Origin: Mycoemilia scoparia
Taxonomy: Eukaryota > Kickxellomycota > Kickxellomycetes > Kickxellales > Kickxellaceae
DNA: 64,000 nucleotides
Direction of reading: 5' to 3'
Assembly (NCBI GenBank): GCA_027575805.1
Contig: JANBPU010000032.1
Location: 1-64,000, forward strand
The notes beneath the pieces are model-generated. The model was not told the DNA's origin. It ran no database searches and was given only the letters and a program-made list of their open reading frames with translations. Position numbers and translations under genes: made by a program. Shown piece by piece: positions 41,294 to 51,968 of this stretch. Positions within the stretch are counted from its first letter, which is position 1. The number at the start of each line of letters is the position of its first letter.

Positions 41294-41535
41294 GTCTTGG
41301 TGCTTTAAATGGATATATGATAGTAAAAATGAAAAGAAAGGATAAGAAGCAAAGAGATTTTTTTGTGGGGTGCCATGATCAAGATTGATGACATAAAGCT
41401 GATGATGATGAGGAGGAGGCATATTTGGTCTTGGCTTTTCGATCCTCATCCATTACCCTCCACTTGTTTCTGAGACTTTCTGATCTTATTTTTAAATACT
41501 ATTACTCTTTTGTTATTTGTTAATTTGGTTTCGAA
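41294..41535. promoter_or_regulatory. Bidirectional promoter region, ZIM17 / CLPB
   Basis: 242 bp between two divergent start codons must hold both promoters and both leaders. Both products are mitochondrial chaperone factors, so shared control is plausible. No heat-shock element or TATA box is claimed from reading. Confidence 0.6.
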
Positions 41536-43881
41536 ATGTCGTCGGCCACAGCATTATTACCGCTCTTTTCTCGCAGTCTCCCAAGGGCGTATTCCAAATT
41601 ACCTCCTGTGGCTGCAAGAAGGGGAAGCTTGCTTAGTACCTCGTATACAGCACCTTTATACGTAAAATCTAGAAATATACATACCCCACCATCATCAAAG
41701 ATATCCGAAATCGCATGGTTCAACAATAAAAAGGGTACTTCAAAGGGCTTCTCTGATTTCTACATATATGCCCTTTTGGCTGGATCAGCCGTGCTTGGTA
41801 TTGAGTTCCTGAGATATCAGGCAAATCCGATTGAAGCAAAGGAAGAGGATACACCATCAAATTCAGGTAAGCGTTTTTTCCTGACGCATCAATTTATTAT
41901 TTCATAGTCTTTCTAACTCGGAAATAAATTTGTGTAGCCGATGTACGAGAGTTATGCCTTTTGGTATTGCAAAATGATATTAATGGCGTCAAAAAATTAT
42001 TGAGAAAGTATCCCGAAACCGATATTAATGACAGACATCCCTTGGGATGGACAGCACTGCTGGTTGCATCTGCCAACTCCAATGCAGAAATGGTCAAGCT
42101 GCTTCTAGATCTTGGAGCACAGCCTAACCTCGGAGATGAATTTCGAGTGTCCAGAAAATCACGAAGCTATCAGGAAATCAGAAATTCTCTTCTGCAGCGA
42201 GAGAGAGAGTTTTGTACAATGATATACCCAACGGCTCCAACTCAAGGATTCACGGTAAGACTTGACTGTAACATCTGACATCTTGATCATTATATCCCAA
42301 ATGCGAGACTATAATATGCCCCATGCAATATGACAAAATAGGCACTACATTACGCCTGTGTTCAAGGAAATATCGAAATAATTGATTTGCTCCTTCAGGC
42401 CGGCGCAGATCCCCGAGTTGTGGATGATCTTGGTCATGCTGCAAAAGAGTATCTAGATGAAGATGGCGGCGACTACGCCGAAGTCCTCCAAAAGATGGCC
42501 TACTATGAAGACAAACTGGTAACTGAGCAGAAAAAGAAGGAAAAGGAGCTGCGAAAGAAATGTAATTATAAATTTTGTTAGAATGGCCACGATATATGTA
42601 AACTCTTATAGCAAGACTATTGATATCTGTATATCTGTGATGACCAACCTTACTGTTTTCTTAAAAATAGACCCTCTAGAGCAGAGATTAAAGGAGGTTA
42701 TTGTGGGGCAAGAATCTCCAATAAACTCTGTGGCATCTGCTATACGTCGCAAGGAGAATGGGTGGTACGATGAAGACCGACCTCTGGTATTTTTGTTCCT
42801 TGGCTCTTCTGGAGTTGGTAAAACAGAATTAGCCAAGCAAGTAGCGAGATATCTTCATAAAGATAGCCGTGAGTCATTCATTCGCATAGACATGTCGGAA
42901 TTCCAGAGCAAGCATGAGGTTGCCAAATTCATTGGATCTCCTCCAGGCTATGTGGTAAGAGGAAATGTCACTCAAAAATCATAAAAAGATTGTTGATAAG
43001 CCTCACGCCTTAACCTCTATTTGAAATGGCTCTATGCTTTAGGGGTACGAGGAGGGTGGACAGTTGACCGAGAAATTACAAAAGTGCCCCAATGCTGTTG
43101 TCCTGCTTGATGAGGTTGAAAAGGCCCATCCAGATGTTTTAACGATCATGCTTCAAGTTTTCGATGAGGGCAGGCTTACTGATGGAAAGGTGGGTACACA
43201 AGGATTTCAATCCCAACACATCATTTTTATTTCAAACTCATCATAATTGGTGTGCATATTGATGCATGCTTTATGTTTGCACTTGATGCAATATAGGGAA
43301 GTACCGTTACTTGCAAGGACGCGATATTTATAATGACTTCCAACCTCGCACAGACAGAAATCGCCGATGAGGCAGAGGCACTCAGAAACGAGGCTCATGA
43401 AAAAAGCTTCACTGCTGGATTAAATGATGAATCGACATCTCTGTCCAAAAAGTTCATAAACCAGACTATATATCCCATCCTACGCAGTCATTTCCAGAGA
43501 GATGAGTTTCTTGGACGGATAACTGAGACGCTTTATTTCCTGCCGTTCAATGAGCAGGAGCTAAAGGAGATAGCAAGCAAAGAGATGCAGCGATGGGCTG
43601 AAAAGGCACAAAAGAGACACGGCATCAAACTGGTTTGGACACCAGAGCTGATTGACCTGATTGCCAGAGATGGTTACAATATCCGGTATGGTGCACGATC
43701 AATCAAGCATGAGATTGAAAGAAGGGTGGTGAACCAAATTGCCAAAGCACACGAGCTGGACGAAGTCGTTGAAAACTCGACTGTAAAAATTTATACAGAA
43801 AACAATACTATTCGTCTAAAGCCGATGAAAAGCGATAGTGGGAAAATGGGCTTGAATCTTGGTATTTTTGGCTCAAAATAA
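41536..43881 (+). CDS. CLPB: Skd3/CLPB-type mitochondrial disaggregase
   Basis: Six exons (41536-41866, 41938-42254, 42342-42561, 42671-42954, 43043-43189, 43297-43881) give 627 residues. The first 50 residues form a basic presequence; a hydrophobic segment spans about 74-91. Ankyrin repeats (about 110-265, with a long insert between two repeats as in Skd3) precede a single HCLR-type AAA domain: Walker A GSSGVGKT 334-341, pore loop GYVGYEEGG 382-390, Walker B LLDEVE 405-410, then the C-terminal D2-small domain with [17 protein letters not shown]. Animal Skd3 dissolves protein aggregates in the mitochondrial intermembrane space. Ankyrin plus one AAA domain distinguishes it from Hsp78 and Hsp104, which have two. 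Confidence 0.95.
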
Positions 43882-44337
43882 TCTGCCTACCTACTCAAGC
43901 TGTGGATTTTCTGAATATAGCTTTGAATATAACTTTACACACTTATTTCAATAAATCTTACAATAACATTCTTCTTATTACGTGATTTCAGCTTAAATGC
44001 CATGTGAGTATCCCATAAACAGAGCCATTTTTTTCGATTAGGAAATAATGCATACCCATGTGCTTTTATAGTATCTGTGGTGCTGCTGTGCTTTGTTTTT
44101 GTCTTTATAAAGTTTCTTTGTATTATTTCTGTATAGAAAACGGTCTGGGGCATTATATCGCCAAGGTTTTCCTACAAAACAATATCAACCCTTACATCCT
44201 TCACTCCGCCCTCTAATCTATTTCTTTCATTTTCAGTCGTTTTCTCCCTTAGAAATACTCAATATTACCTAGGCGCATTTTTAAAACCAAAAATACACCG
44301 CGATATATATATATATATATATAAATAACTAAATTCG
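43882..44337. other. Intergenic, CLPB / TMEM243
   Basis: 456 bp of AT-rich DNA with a TA run just before the TMEM243 start (about 44304-44322). The minus-strand 72-codon frame at 43935-44153 shows no domain. Confidence 0.5.
43950..43955 (+). terminator. Possible poly(A) signal of CLPB
   Basis: AATAAA 69 bp beyond the CLPB stop codon. Confidence 0.4.
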
Positions 44338-44820
44338 ATGGAGGAGCCACTATTTGGAGGAGTTAGTCGCAGAGTAAGTTGCCAACTATCAATGAATACT
44401 AAAAAATGCCTTAGAGTAGTGTATCAATACTAATGCACATGCTTATATTGGTTAGGACTTGATGATGGAGCGTGCCGTAAGTGGTGTTGTTCTAACAACA
44501 GCCTGTATAACAATACTCATCTCGTTTATAAAAGGATTCTTAAGTTCATACATTCACATATTCATGGGATTGACAATTGCCGTTTTCACGTACTGTGAGA
44601 TACAACTGGTAAGTTATTATATTTTTATGCAAAGTAAGAGCGGTACTTTAATGTCACCAACACATATATACAGACATCTGACATGAGGCTTCATTCCTTC
44701 AAATAGGTCAAATGGTATCGAATAGGAGATCTAGAACCAAAGTTCAAATCGTTAATTGTTGCTCTGGCTGTTGGCATCGTATTCCAGTGTGTTATTGCCA
44801 ATATCTACTTTTGGGCATAA
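44338..44820 (+). CDS. TMEM243: TMEM243-like small membrane protein
   Basis: Three exons (44338-44373, 44456-44608, 44707-44820) give 100 residues. The first exon supplies MEEPLFGGVSRR, matching the PLFG..S..D start of human TMEM243. Four hydrophobic segments follow, with the conserved loop WYRIGDLEPKFKSL before the last one and the ending CVIANIYF. Function is unknown; the human gene is linked to drug-resistance expression only. All three introns phases agree and both introns have GTAAGT donors. Confidence 0.9.
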
Positions 44821-44940
44821 TATATTACTAATAATAACCAAGCCATATTTCTCTTTTCACCACATTTTATTTCATTTCATTTCTAGCCTATGTACCAACT
44901 TCACCTTTGCTTTACGCTTACAGCCTTCCTTGTGATTTAT

Positions 44941-44946
44941 AATAAA
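44941..44946 (+). terminator. Possible poly(A) signal of TMEM243
   Basis: AATAAA 120 bp beyond the TMEM243 stop and 130 bp before the UXT start. Confidence 0.35.
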
Positions 44947-45075
44947 GTAAATCGTATACCATTCCCCATAACACTTGTGTGAAATCGGAATTATATTTCT
45001 AGATCAAAATGAAAAAATCATCATGCATCAGTAAAAACTATAGATGTAGTAAACTCCATTAATAGCGATAGTATA

Positions 45076-45898
45076 ATGTCCAAGGCACGAGTAAAGAATC
45101 CGGATCCTACCGAAATGCTAGAGAGATATGACTCTTTTATTAACGAAAAGCTACAACCAGATCTAAACCATGTCCTAGAATTAAGAGACGAAGTATACAA
45201 CCAAATATCAGAGTAGTAAGCATCTTTGTGCCTTTCAGCAATAGTGCTTTTTATTTTGTAAGTTCAGTATTTCTAACGAATACCCTATACTTATTCACAT
45301 ATAGCTTGAAGTTAAAAACATATATCGAAACGATTAAAAAGAATGATCTCCAAACACTCAAAACAAAAATTGATCTAGGCTCGAACTTTTACGCAAAAGC
45401 AATAGTGTAAGCTTGAATCCTGACATAAAATGCATACATGTAAAGAAAATGGTGTTCTTAGATGTTAAATACGACTTCTGTATGTTTGTAGACCTGATAC
45501 AAAGCATATATACGTGAGTGTTGGGTTTGGTTTCCACTTGCAAATGACTCTAGAAGAGGCTGATAGGTTTATTGACAAGAAACAAGCATCCCTCGAAAAG
45601 TAAGCTGAATGGTAGATGTTCTCGTATGCTCATTGATTGCGGATTAATAACCAGATTTCTTTTCTAAAAAATATTACAGGCTTGCTGATAAATATACCAA
45701 GGATGCTAACGAAATTCGTGCTAAAATCAAGATGGTTAGTAATATATATATATATATATATGAAAGAACCTATGCATGATCCAATGTAATCTAGCTTAAA
45801 TACTAACTCACTTTTCTACTAAATAGGTTTATGGTGCTCTAATGGAAGTGATGCAGCTATCAAAAGAAGACCCAAAGTCTAATAGAACTCATTTATAG
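45076..45898 (+). CDS. UXT: UXT-like alpha-class prefoldin
   Basis: Five exons (45076-45215, 45305-45406, 45492-45599, 45680-45734, 45827-45898), four short introns, give 158 residues. It reads as two long coiled coils around a beta-hairpin core: LERYDSFINEKLQPDLNHVL, then KIDLGSNFYAKAIVPDTKH, IYVSVGFGFHLQMTLEEA and a second helix with FIDKK. These blocks align along the full length of human UXT (157 residues). UXT is part of the URI/R2TP prefoldin-like complex that assembles RNA polymerases and PIKK kinases. Exons 1 and 2 join as GAG-TA plus C, giving EYLKL as in the family. Confidence 0.92.
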
Positions 45899-46306
45899 TG
45901 TTTTAGACACTTTGCTTTACATTTCCGCATTAAACTCGTTAAAATTTATTGAACATTAGCTTAAAAAGTATATCATTAAATGATTTAACTCTCAATGACT
46001 ACTAATAGAAAAGACCGATCGGTCGCCCTACCCCCTTAACAGGTTTTGATCAGATAATGTAATCAACGCAAAATTGCCCTAAACCCCTAAAAATAACTAG
46101 GCTGTTAAATTTTCATTTTAAATCCTTAAACACGCACACACACACACACCGCATTGAACAACCTATGCTGACTGTGTGCTTTAATTAACCTCCAAAGCTT
46201 TGTTCAAAACAGCCCCAAGGATACTTTGCTTTTATTATAACCCGCATAGATAGAGTTCGCTATCATCAAAATTAATTTTTAGTCATTTTGAAGTAAATTC
46301 CAACAA
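45899..46306. other. Intergenic, UXT / TMA46
   Basis: 408 bp including the TMA46 promoter. It contains a CA run at about 46134-46149. No gene seen. Confidence 0.5.
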
Positions 46307-47676
46307 ATGCCGCCAAAGAAGAAGGGACAGTCCTCCAAAACGGAACAAAAGGCCAAAAAGAAGGTCGTAGAGGACAAGACTTTTGGTCTCAAGAACAAGA
46401 ACAAGTCGGCAAAGGTCAATCGCTATGTACAACAAGTCGAAGCCCAAGTAATGAACGGAGGCAAATCCAAGGCAAAGGTGAGTGTGGCAATAGAACAATA
46501 TTTTGACCCACCCTTCTAAACATATATTTGCATACACCTATAGCATTCTGAAAATGTGTACAGCAAACCTCCTTCTAAATTAAATCATCATACTTGCTGG
46601 ATTCAATAGAAAGCTGAAGAAGATAAGAAACAGGCCGTGCTTAGCAAGAAGGAGGCCAAAAAGAAGATGGACGAAGAGCTTGCAGATCTGTTCAAGCCCA
46701 TTCAAACACAAAAGGTTCCATTTGGCGTGGACCCCAAGACAGTCCTCTGCGCGTTCTTTAAGGCGGGGCTTTGCAAAAAGGGCGACAAGTGCAAGTTTTC
46801 ACACAACCTTAATGTTGAGCGTAAGGGTGCCAAGATCGATGTCTACACAGATAACCGTAAGGGCGACGAGGAATCCGACACAATGGATAGCTGGGACCAG
46901 TCCAAGCTTGAGAAGGTTGTGTTGTCAAAGCACGGAAACCCCAGAACCACCACAAGCATTGTGTGCAAGTACTTTTTGGAAGCTATCGAAAATGGCAAGT
47001 ACGGTTGGTTCTGGGAGTGCCCTAATGATGGCAACAAGTGCAAATACCAGCATGCTTTGCCCCCTGGCTTCGTGTTGAAGAAGAACAAGAAAGATTCCGA
47101 AACAAAGAACGAGATCTCTCTTGAAGAGTTCCTTGAAGTGGAGGTAAACATAATTTATATGCTCTCCTATGTGTTTGGTTGGCCGTGGTGTGACATTTTT
47201 GATATCCACAAACATGATCTAATGCGCAAAACTGTAAACTAAACCTCTATCTATAGCGCCACAAACTGGGCCCCAATCTCACCCCAGTCACCTTCGAATC
47301 GTTCAATGAATGGAAGCGCAACCGTGTTGCTCGCAAAGAAAAGGAAGAGGCAGAGAAGCTCAAGAAGAAGGAGGCCGCTATCAAGGCTGGCAAATCATCC
47401 AACATGTCTGGTCGCGACTTCTTCGACTTTAACCCAGACTGGAACAACAACCAGGATGAAGGCGACGATGACGATGCATTTGACTTCACTCAGTACCGCA
47501 ATTCCGAAGGCGGTTACCAGAATGATGAGGGCGAAGATGTTGCAAACAAGATGCGCTCTCTTGAGGTCAGTAATGGCTCTGTTGGTGCTCAAAACGAAGC
47601 GCTGTTTGCTGCTGAGAACCTAGACGACATTAGTGATGATGACGACGACGACGACGATGACAATGGTAGAAAATAA
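46307..47676 (+). CDS. TMA46: Tma46/DFRP1 (ZC3H15) CCCH zinc-finger protein
   Basis: Exons 46307-46477, 46610-47143 and 47257-47676 give 374 residues. A very basic start ([14 protein letters not shown]) and charged helix precede two CCCH fingers, [19 protein letters not shown] and [24 protein letters not shown]. The DFRP region (about 205-290, [20 protein letters not shown]) is the part that binds the DRG GTPase. An acidic tail ends in a run of Asp. The family associates with translating ribosomes and stabilises Rbg1/DRG1. Its partner RBG1 is the next gene, convergent, 212 bp away. Confidence 0.95.
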
Positions 47677-47760
47677 ATTTCAAGCAAGCCAGTTTTTCTC
47701 TTTTTGTGCTTTTCTAAAGGAAATTTAGATGAGAGAAGTTTGTTTGGTTTTTGTGTGGTC

Positions 47761-47766
47761 AATAAA
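47761..47766 (+). terminator. Possible poly(A) signal of TMA46
   Basis: AATAAA 85 bp beyond the TMA46 stop, in the 212-bp space shared with the convergent RBG1. Confidence 0.45.
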
Positions 47767-47888
47767 GAAAGTGCTAAAACTTATACATTGTCATTCTGGT
47801 AAAGTGTAATCATTTTATACAAGTCGTGAAAGAAAGCACACAGCGTATTGAGTAAGCAATTTGGTGTATAATTTATTATAACTCAAAC

Positions 47889-49229
47889 TTAATTCTTTTT
47901 TACTATTTGCACAACATCCTCGTCTCCCAGCACGTGTTCTTTACCGACCTTCTGAGGACTGTATTTGACAGAAGAACCCCACACCAAGGCATGTGAGAAC
48001 TGACGAAGAATTCCCTTGTGGATAGCGTTACAAAAGTCTTCGATGCTGCTCTTTCCACCCTTGAGGACAACCGGAGCAGAGTAGTCAGGAAGCTGTCCTT
48101 TTGGTTTGGTATAAATTCTGATAAGACTGAGCTTTTCCCACATCATATCCAGCAGCTCATCAAAGTTCCATTCGTGGTGGGCAGAAATGGGGACAGCATT
48201 TGGAATCTTGTAAATGAGATCGAGCTCTTCAATAGAGATCTGATCGATCTTGTTGAGGACATAGATGGCTGGTACGTACATGCGGTTGCCTTCAATGACG
48301 TCGATCAGATCGTCGGCCGTGGCATCACAACGGAAGGCGATATCTGCGTTATGTATTTTGTATTCAGAAAGGATCATACGAACGGCCTCGAGGTCAAGGT
48401 GTGTGAGTGGAACGGTGTTTGTCATGTTGATTCCTCCCTTTTCCTTCTTGCGGAATGTGATGTTTGGTGGCTCCTTGTTGAGCCGGATACCAAAGCCCTC
48501 AAGCTCTCGCTCAATAATACCCTTGTCTGTCAATGGCTTGAGCACATCGAGTACCAGATAAATCAAGGAGCATGTGCGGGCTACAGCAATAACTTGCTTA
48601 CCACGACCCTTGCCGTCCTTGGCTCCTTCAATAATACCTGGAAGATCGAGGATCTGGATTTTGGCACCCTTGTATTGAATCACACCGGGAACTGTCGTCA
48701 AGGTTGTGAACTCGTAAGCACCAACTTCAGAGTGAGTTCCAGTCAATTTGGACATCAGGGTGGATTTTCCAACAGAGGGGAAGCCTATTGACTCATGCAA
48801 GCATGTTTGTGATTAGTACGAGTGATCCTGTATTGGCATTCATAGCGGCCAACCTTAAAAACAATTTGTATATATTGAGTATTTATACCAAAGCTTACCG
48901 ACAAATCCTACACGTGCCACACCAGTTTTGGCGACATCGAAACCAACTATTTCAACCCAAAAATACCGTTTGAGTTGTGATTTACAATTTCAAGCTGATG
49001 CATCTCTCCACATTTGAACTGATGCGCCATTGCAAGGGTGTATACCACTATGGCCGACCAACTTACCTCCTTCACCACCACCACTGCTTTTGGATGGAGT
49101 GAGCAGCTCGCGTTTTAATTTAGCCAACTTGGCCTTCAGTACACCCAAATGGTATGATGTGGCCTTGTTCTTTTGTGTTTTGGCCATTTCGGCCTCAATT
49201 TCCTTAATCTTGTCGTATGTGGTTGACAT
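47889..49229 (-). CDS. RBG1: Ribosome-associated GTPase Rbg1/DRG1
   Basis: Exons 49229-49067, 48946-48899 (48 bp) and 48784-47889 give 368 residues, almost the length of yeast Rbg1 (369). The start is [20 protein letters not shown], the family's N-terminal helix. G1 is GFPSVGKST (71-79), split by intron 2; DLPGIIEGA is G3 and NKID is G4. A TGS domain closes the protein ([13 protein letters not shown] onwards). Rbg1 helps ribosomes at stalled or difficult sequences and is stabilised by Tma46, encoded by the convergent neighbour. Confidence 0.96.
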
Positions 49230-49736
49230 TTTGGCGCTAATTCACTCCTTATTCCACGGAAAATAAAGTATAAAGAATGCAGCTATTTGAAATTGGTAAA
49301 AGGAGATTAGGGTTTGAACATAAATCTTTTTCGGAAATGGGTTTGTCTACTTTGGCCCCCTCTCTTTGTTAGCGTTGGTAATAATAAATTGATGCTCCGA
49401 TCAAGGAATTATATCTACGAATCTTTTTGTTTTAATTTTATTGAATAGGAATCGCTTTTGTGTGTGGGGAAATAGAGATGGCTTACTTGGCTTGGGTTAG
49501 CTATTAATTGGAAATGTGCATTTTATACAAAGCATGGTAAAGGTAAACAGCCTTCCCGATAGCAAGTTTACAAGATGTTGACTAAAGCTATGGATCTTAT
49601 GACAAGGTTCATTGTTTGCTTTAACCTCTTACTCCTGACTAAACCCATATCATTAAGCTTGCTGTTTAAACAACAATATCCTGAAGACTTCATTAAAAGA
49701 TTCATACCATCATGCTACAACTATCTTCAATACAAA
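49230..49736. promoter_or_regulatory. Divergent region, RBG1 / HDAC
   Basis: 507 bp between the RBG1 ATG and the preferred HDAC ATG. The HDAC frame is open upstream to 49575, which would add 54 residues without resemblance to known HDACs, so most of this stretch is taken as promoter and leader. Confidence 0.5.
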
Positions 49737-51306
49737 ATGTCTAGTATACCAAGATGCACTCTAATCAGGTCAACAGAGTCTATACAAAACACCGACTTAT
49801 TGCCATCAAACCTAGACAGATCCTCTGTGGTCCATGCGCTGATCGATGTCTATAAAGTGCACCAAAGCCTTGAAATTATCCCACCTGCAAAAATACGCAG
49901 GGCACATCTCTTGGAATACCATGATAGTGGTTACATAGACTTCCTACTATCTAAGGATCTTGAGAAATATTCTAAAGAAATCTCTGTTGACGACGATGAC
50001 GACAATAATGATAATGACGACAATTCGGAATATGGTGAAGATTTTGAAGATGACCTCCAAGAGTTTGGACTTGAGTTTGTATGTAGAACAAATATACATC
50101 CAATTTCCTAGTTTAAAATGAGCAACTTGTTAAACGCTGTTTCTATATGGATTCAACATAGGATTGTCCGCCATTTTTAGACCTAAACAAATATATATTT
50201 AATGTTGCAGGCGGGACATTGGCGGCAGCAGAACACCTAAATAGGGATAAGACTGATGTTGCTATCCATTGGGAGGGCGGAAGACATCATGCGGGTAGAG
50301 ATCAGGCATCTGGGTTTTGCTACGTCAACGATGTCGTTTTAGGCATATTGCACCTGCAAAGAAAATTCAGCACAGTTCTATACATCGATTTGGACCTGCA
50401 CCATGGAGATGGTAAATAAAATAGAAATACATTAAAAATATGGGGGGGTGGTTACTTTTGGTGGGTGACTATTTGATAATCAACTGTGATTGCGCCTATA
50501 CTCGCTAGCCACCAAAAGGAGAAGTACCCTTCAAAAATTATTACCCACATGCCCTTACTTTTGAACACTTATCCATTGGCATTGTCACTCTAACTCAATA
50601 TAGGCGTACAAAAGGCATTTCTCTACAGCAACAGCGTTTTCACTTTATCTTTCCACCACTACACAAAGGGATTTTTTCCAGGTAACTATAGCACTCCTGA
50701 ACATCGTAGCAGTCGAGTCGCAAAATACAACATAAATTTATATATATATTAATACTAGGAACCGGCTCAATTAATGAGGATGGAAAGGGAAAGGGGAAAA
50801 ACTTTAATCTCAACATTCCTCTAAAAGCAGGTCTGACTGATGCTGCATTTACAAGAATTTTTGAAAGAATCATGGCCAAGGTATTCAATTTCTTTTCACC
50901 ACAAGCCGTCGTGGTACAATGCGGGTGCGATGGACTGTCTGGCGACCCTAACAAAATATGGAATCTGACTTCTGAAGGCTATATCCAAGCAATAAATAGT
51001 ATTGTACAAACAAAACTCCCACTTTTGCTAGTTGGAGGTGGCGGATATAGCACACCAGACGTAGCACGATGTTGGATCAAAATAACATCCGCAATTACAC
51101 AACCTACGACAAAACTTGAAAACGATATCCCACCCCATGAGTATTTTGACCTTTACAAGCCAAGTTTCGAACTGGACATCGCTCCATCAGTAACTCCAGA
51201 TGAAAACACTGATAAGTATATTGACGAAATGCTTTTACTGGTTGATGACAGATATCCAGATGATGAGAAAGAGTGTCGCTCTAACCAAGAATCAAAATCG
51301 GCCTAG
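49737..51306 (+). CDS. HDAC8/Hos1-like class I histone deacetylase
   Basis: Exons 49737-50078, 50162-50411, 50604-50681 and 50759-51306 give 405 residues from MSSIPRCTLIRSTESIQ, which lines up with the N-terminus of HDAC8. Catalytic parts are intact: RHHAGRDQ (His156, His157), zinc ligands Asp192, His194 (DLDLHHGDG) and Asp281 (CGCDGLSGD), and the GGGGY tyrosine Tyr320. An acidic Asp/Asn-rich run of about 20 residues (about 85-105) enlarges the loop before GLEFDCPP. Class I enzymes of this branch deacetylate histones and cohesin (HDAC8 and Hos1 on Smc3). Intron 2 (50412-50603) carries a TIR mini-element. Confidence 0.93.
50446..50546 (-). mobile_element. TIR mini-element, copy C (101 bp), inside HDAC intron 2
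   Basis: Reverse complement is about 86% identical to copy B at 20851-20951 over the same 101 bp. One end reads GGGTAATAATTTTTGAAGGG, the other GGGTGGTTACTTTTGG, as imperfect inverted repeats. It fills over half of the 192-bp intron and is removed by splicing; the intron's donor and acceptor are outside it. Extra G residues adjoin the left end. Confidence 0.75.
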
Positions 51307-51968
51307 CTGTGAAAAGCTAAAGAATATAATCATTATAAACCCTTGCTGTTTGAAAATCTAAATGTCAATTCTATAACCAACTCCTGGCTATAATAAACTC
51401 GCCTATAATAATGACACCAGAAATTAACCGGTCACAACGAAACTACTAGAAAAATTCTATTTTTATGCAAAGGCCATGAAATAGTAAATTGCTTGATGTC
51501 GACTTTCAAAGTTGGTATTATTAATGTTGTTTTAAAGCAGTAAAGAATTCAACTCGCTCTAAATTAAGGGAACGGATCTGTCAAAGCACCTGACATTTCA
51601 ATCTAGCAAACATGGCTAGACCAAAGACCATTGGTCAAGAGCTTTGCTTTCCCCATGAAATAATACTTGTCTGATAATCCAAGGCTCATGGTAGCCAGCC
51701 TTAGGAAATCATGGGTTACAAAGCCGGCCCTCTCCCATAACCTCGTTTTTATCCATGTGATTGGGATCACTTGATAAATATGAAAGCATAGAATTCGCTT
51801 GAAAACCCATCTTTCTTTTAACACAAAGACCACAATAACTGCACCATATACTATACTACACATATAATACACCACTAATAATAACCTGTATTAGTTTCAG
51901 TTTAACATATATTTGTTTTTTGGGCACGTTGATTAGGCTATTTTTGGTAAAAGAAAGCTATAACCACA
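51307..51968. other. Intergenic, HDAC / transporter
   Basis: 662 bp including the transporter promoter. The minus-strand 90-codon frame at 51603-51875 has no domain and is not taken as a gene. Confidence 0.5.

Noticed and set aside
48018..48791. 257-codon plus-strand frame
   Set aside because: Antisense to RBG1 exon 3, whose GTPase motifs are unmistakable.
49575..49736. 54-codon N-terminal extension of the HDAC
   Set aside because: In frame, but the hydrophobic extension has no counterpart in class I HDACs; the ATG at 49737 gives the family start.
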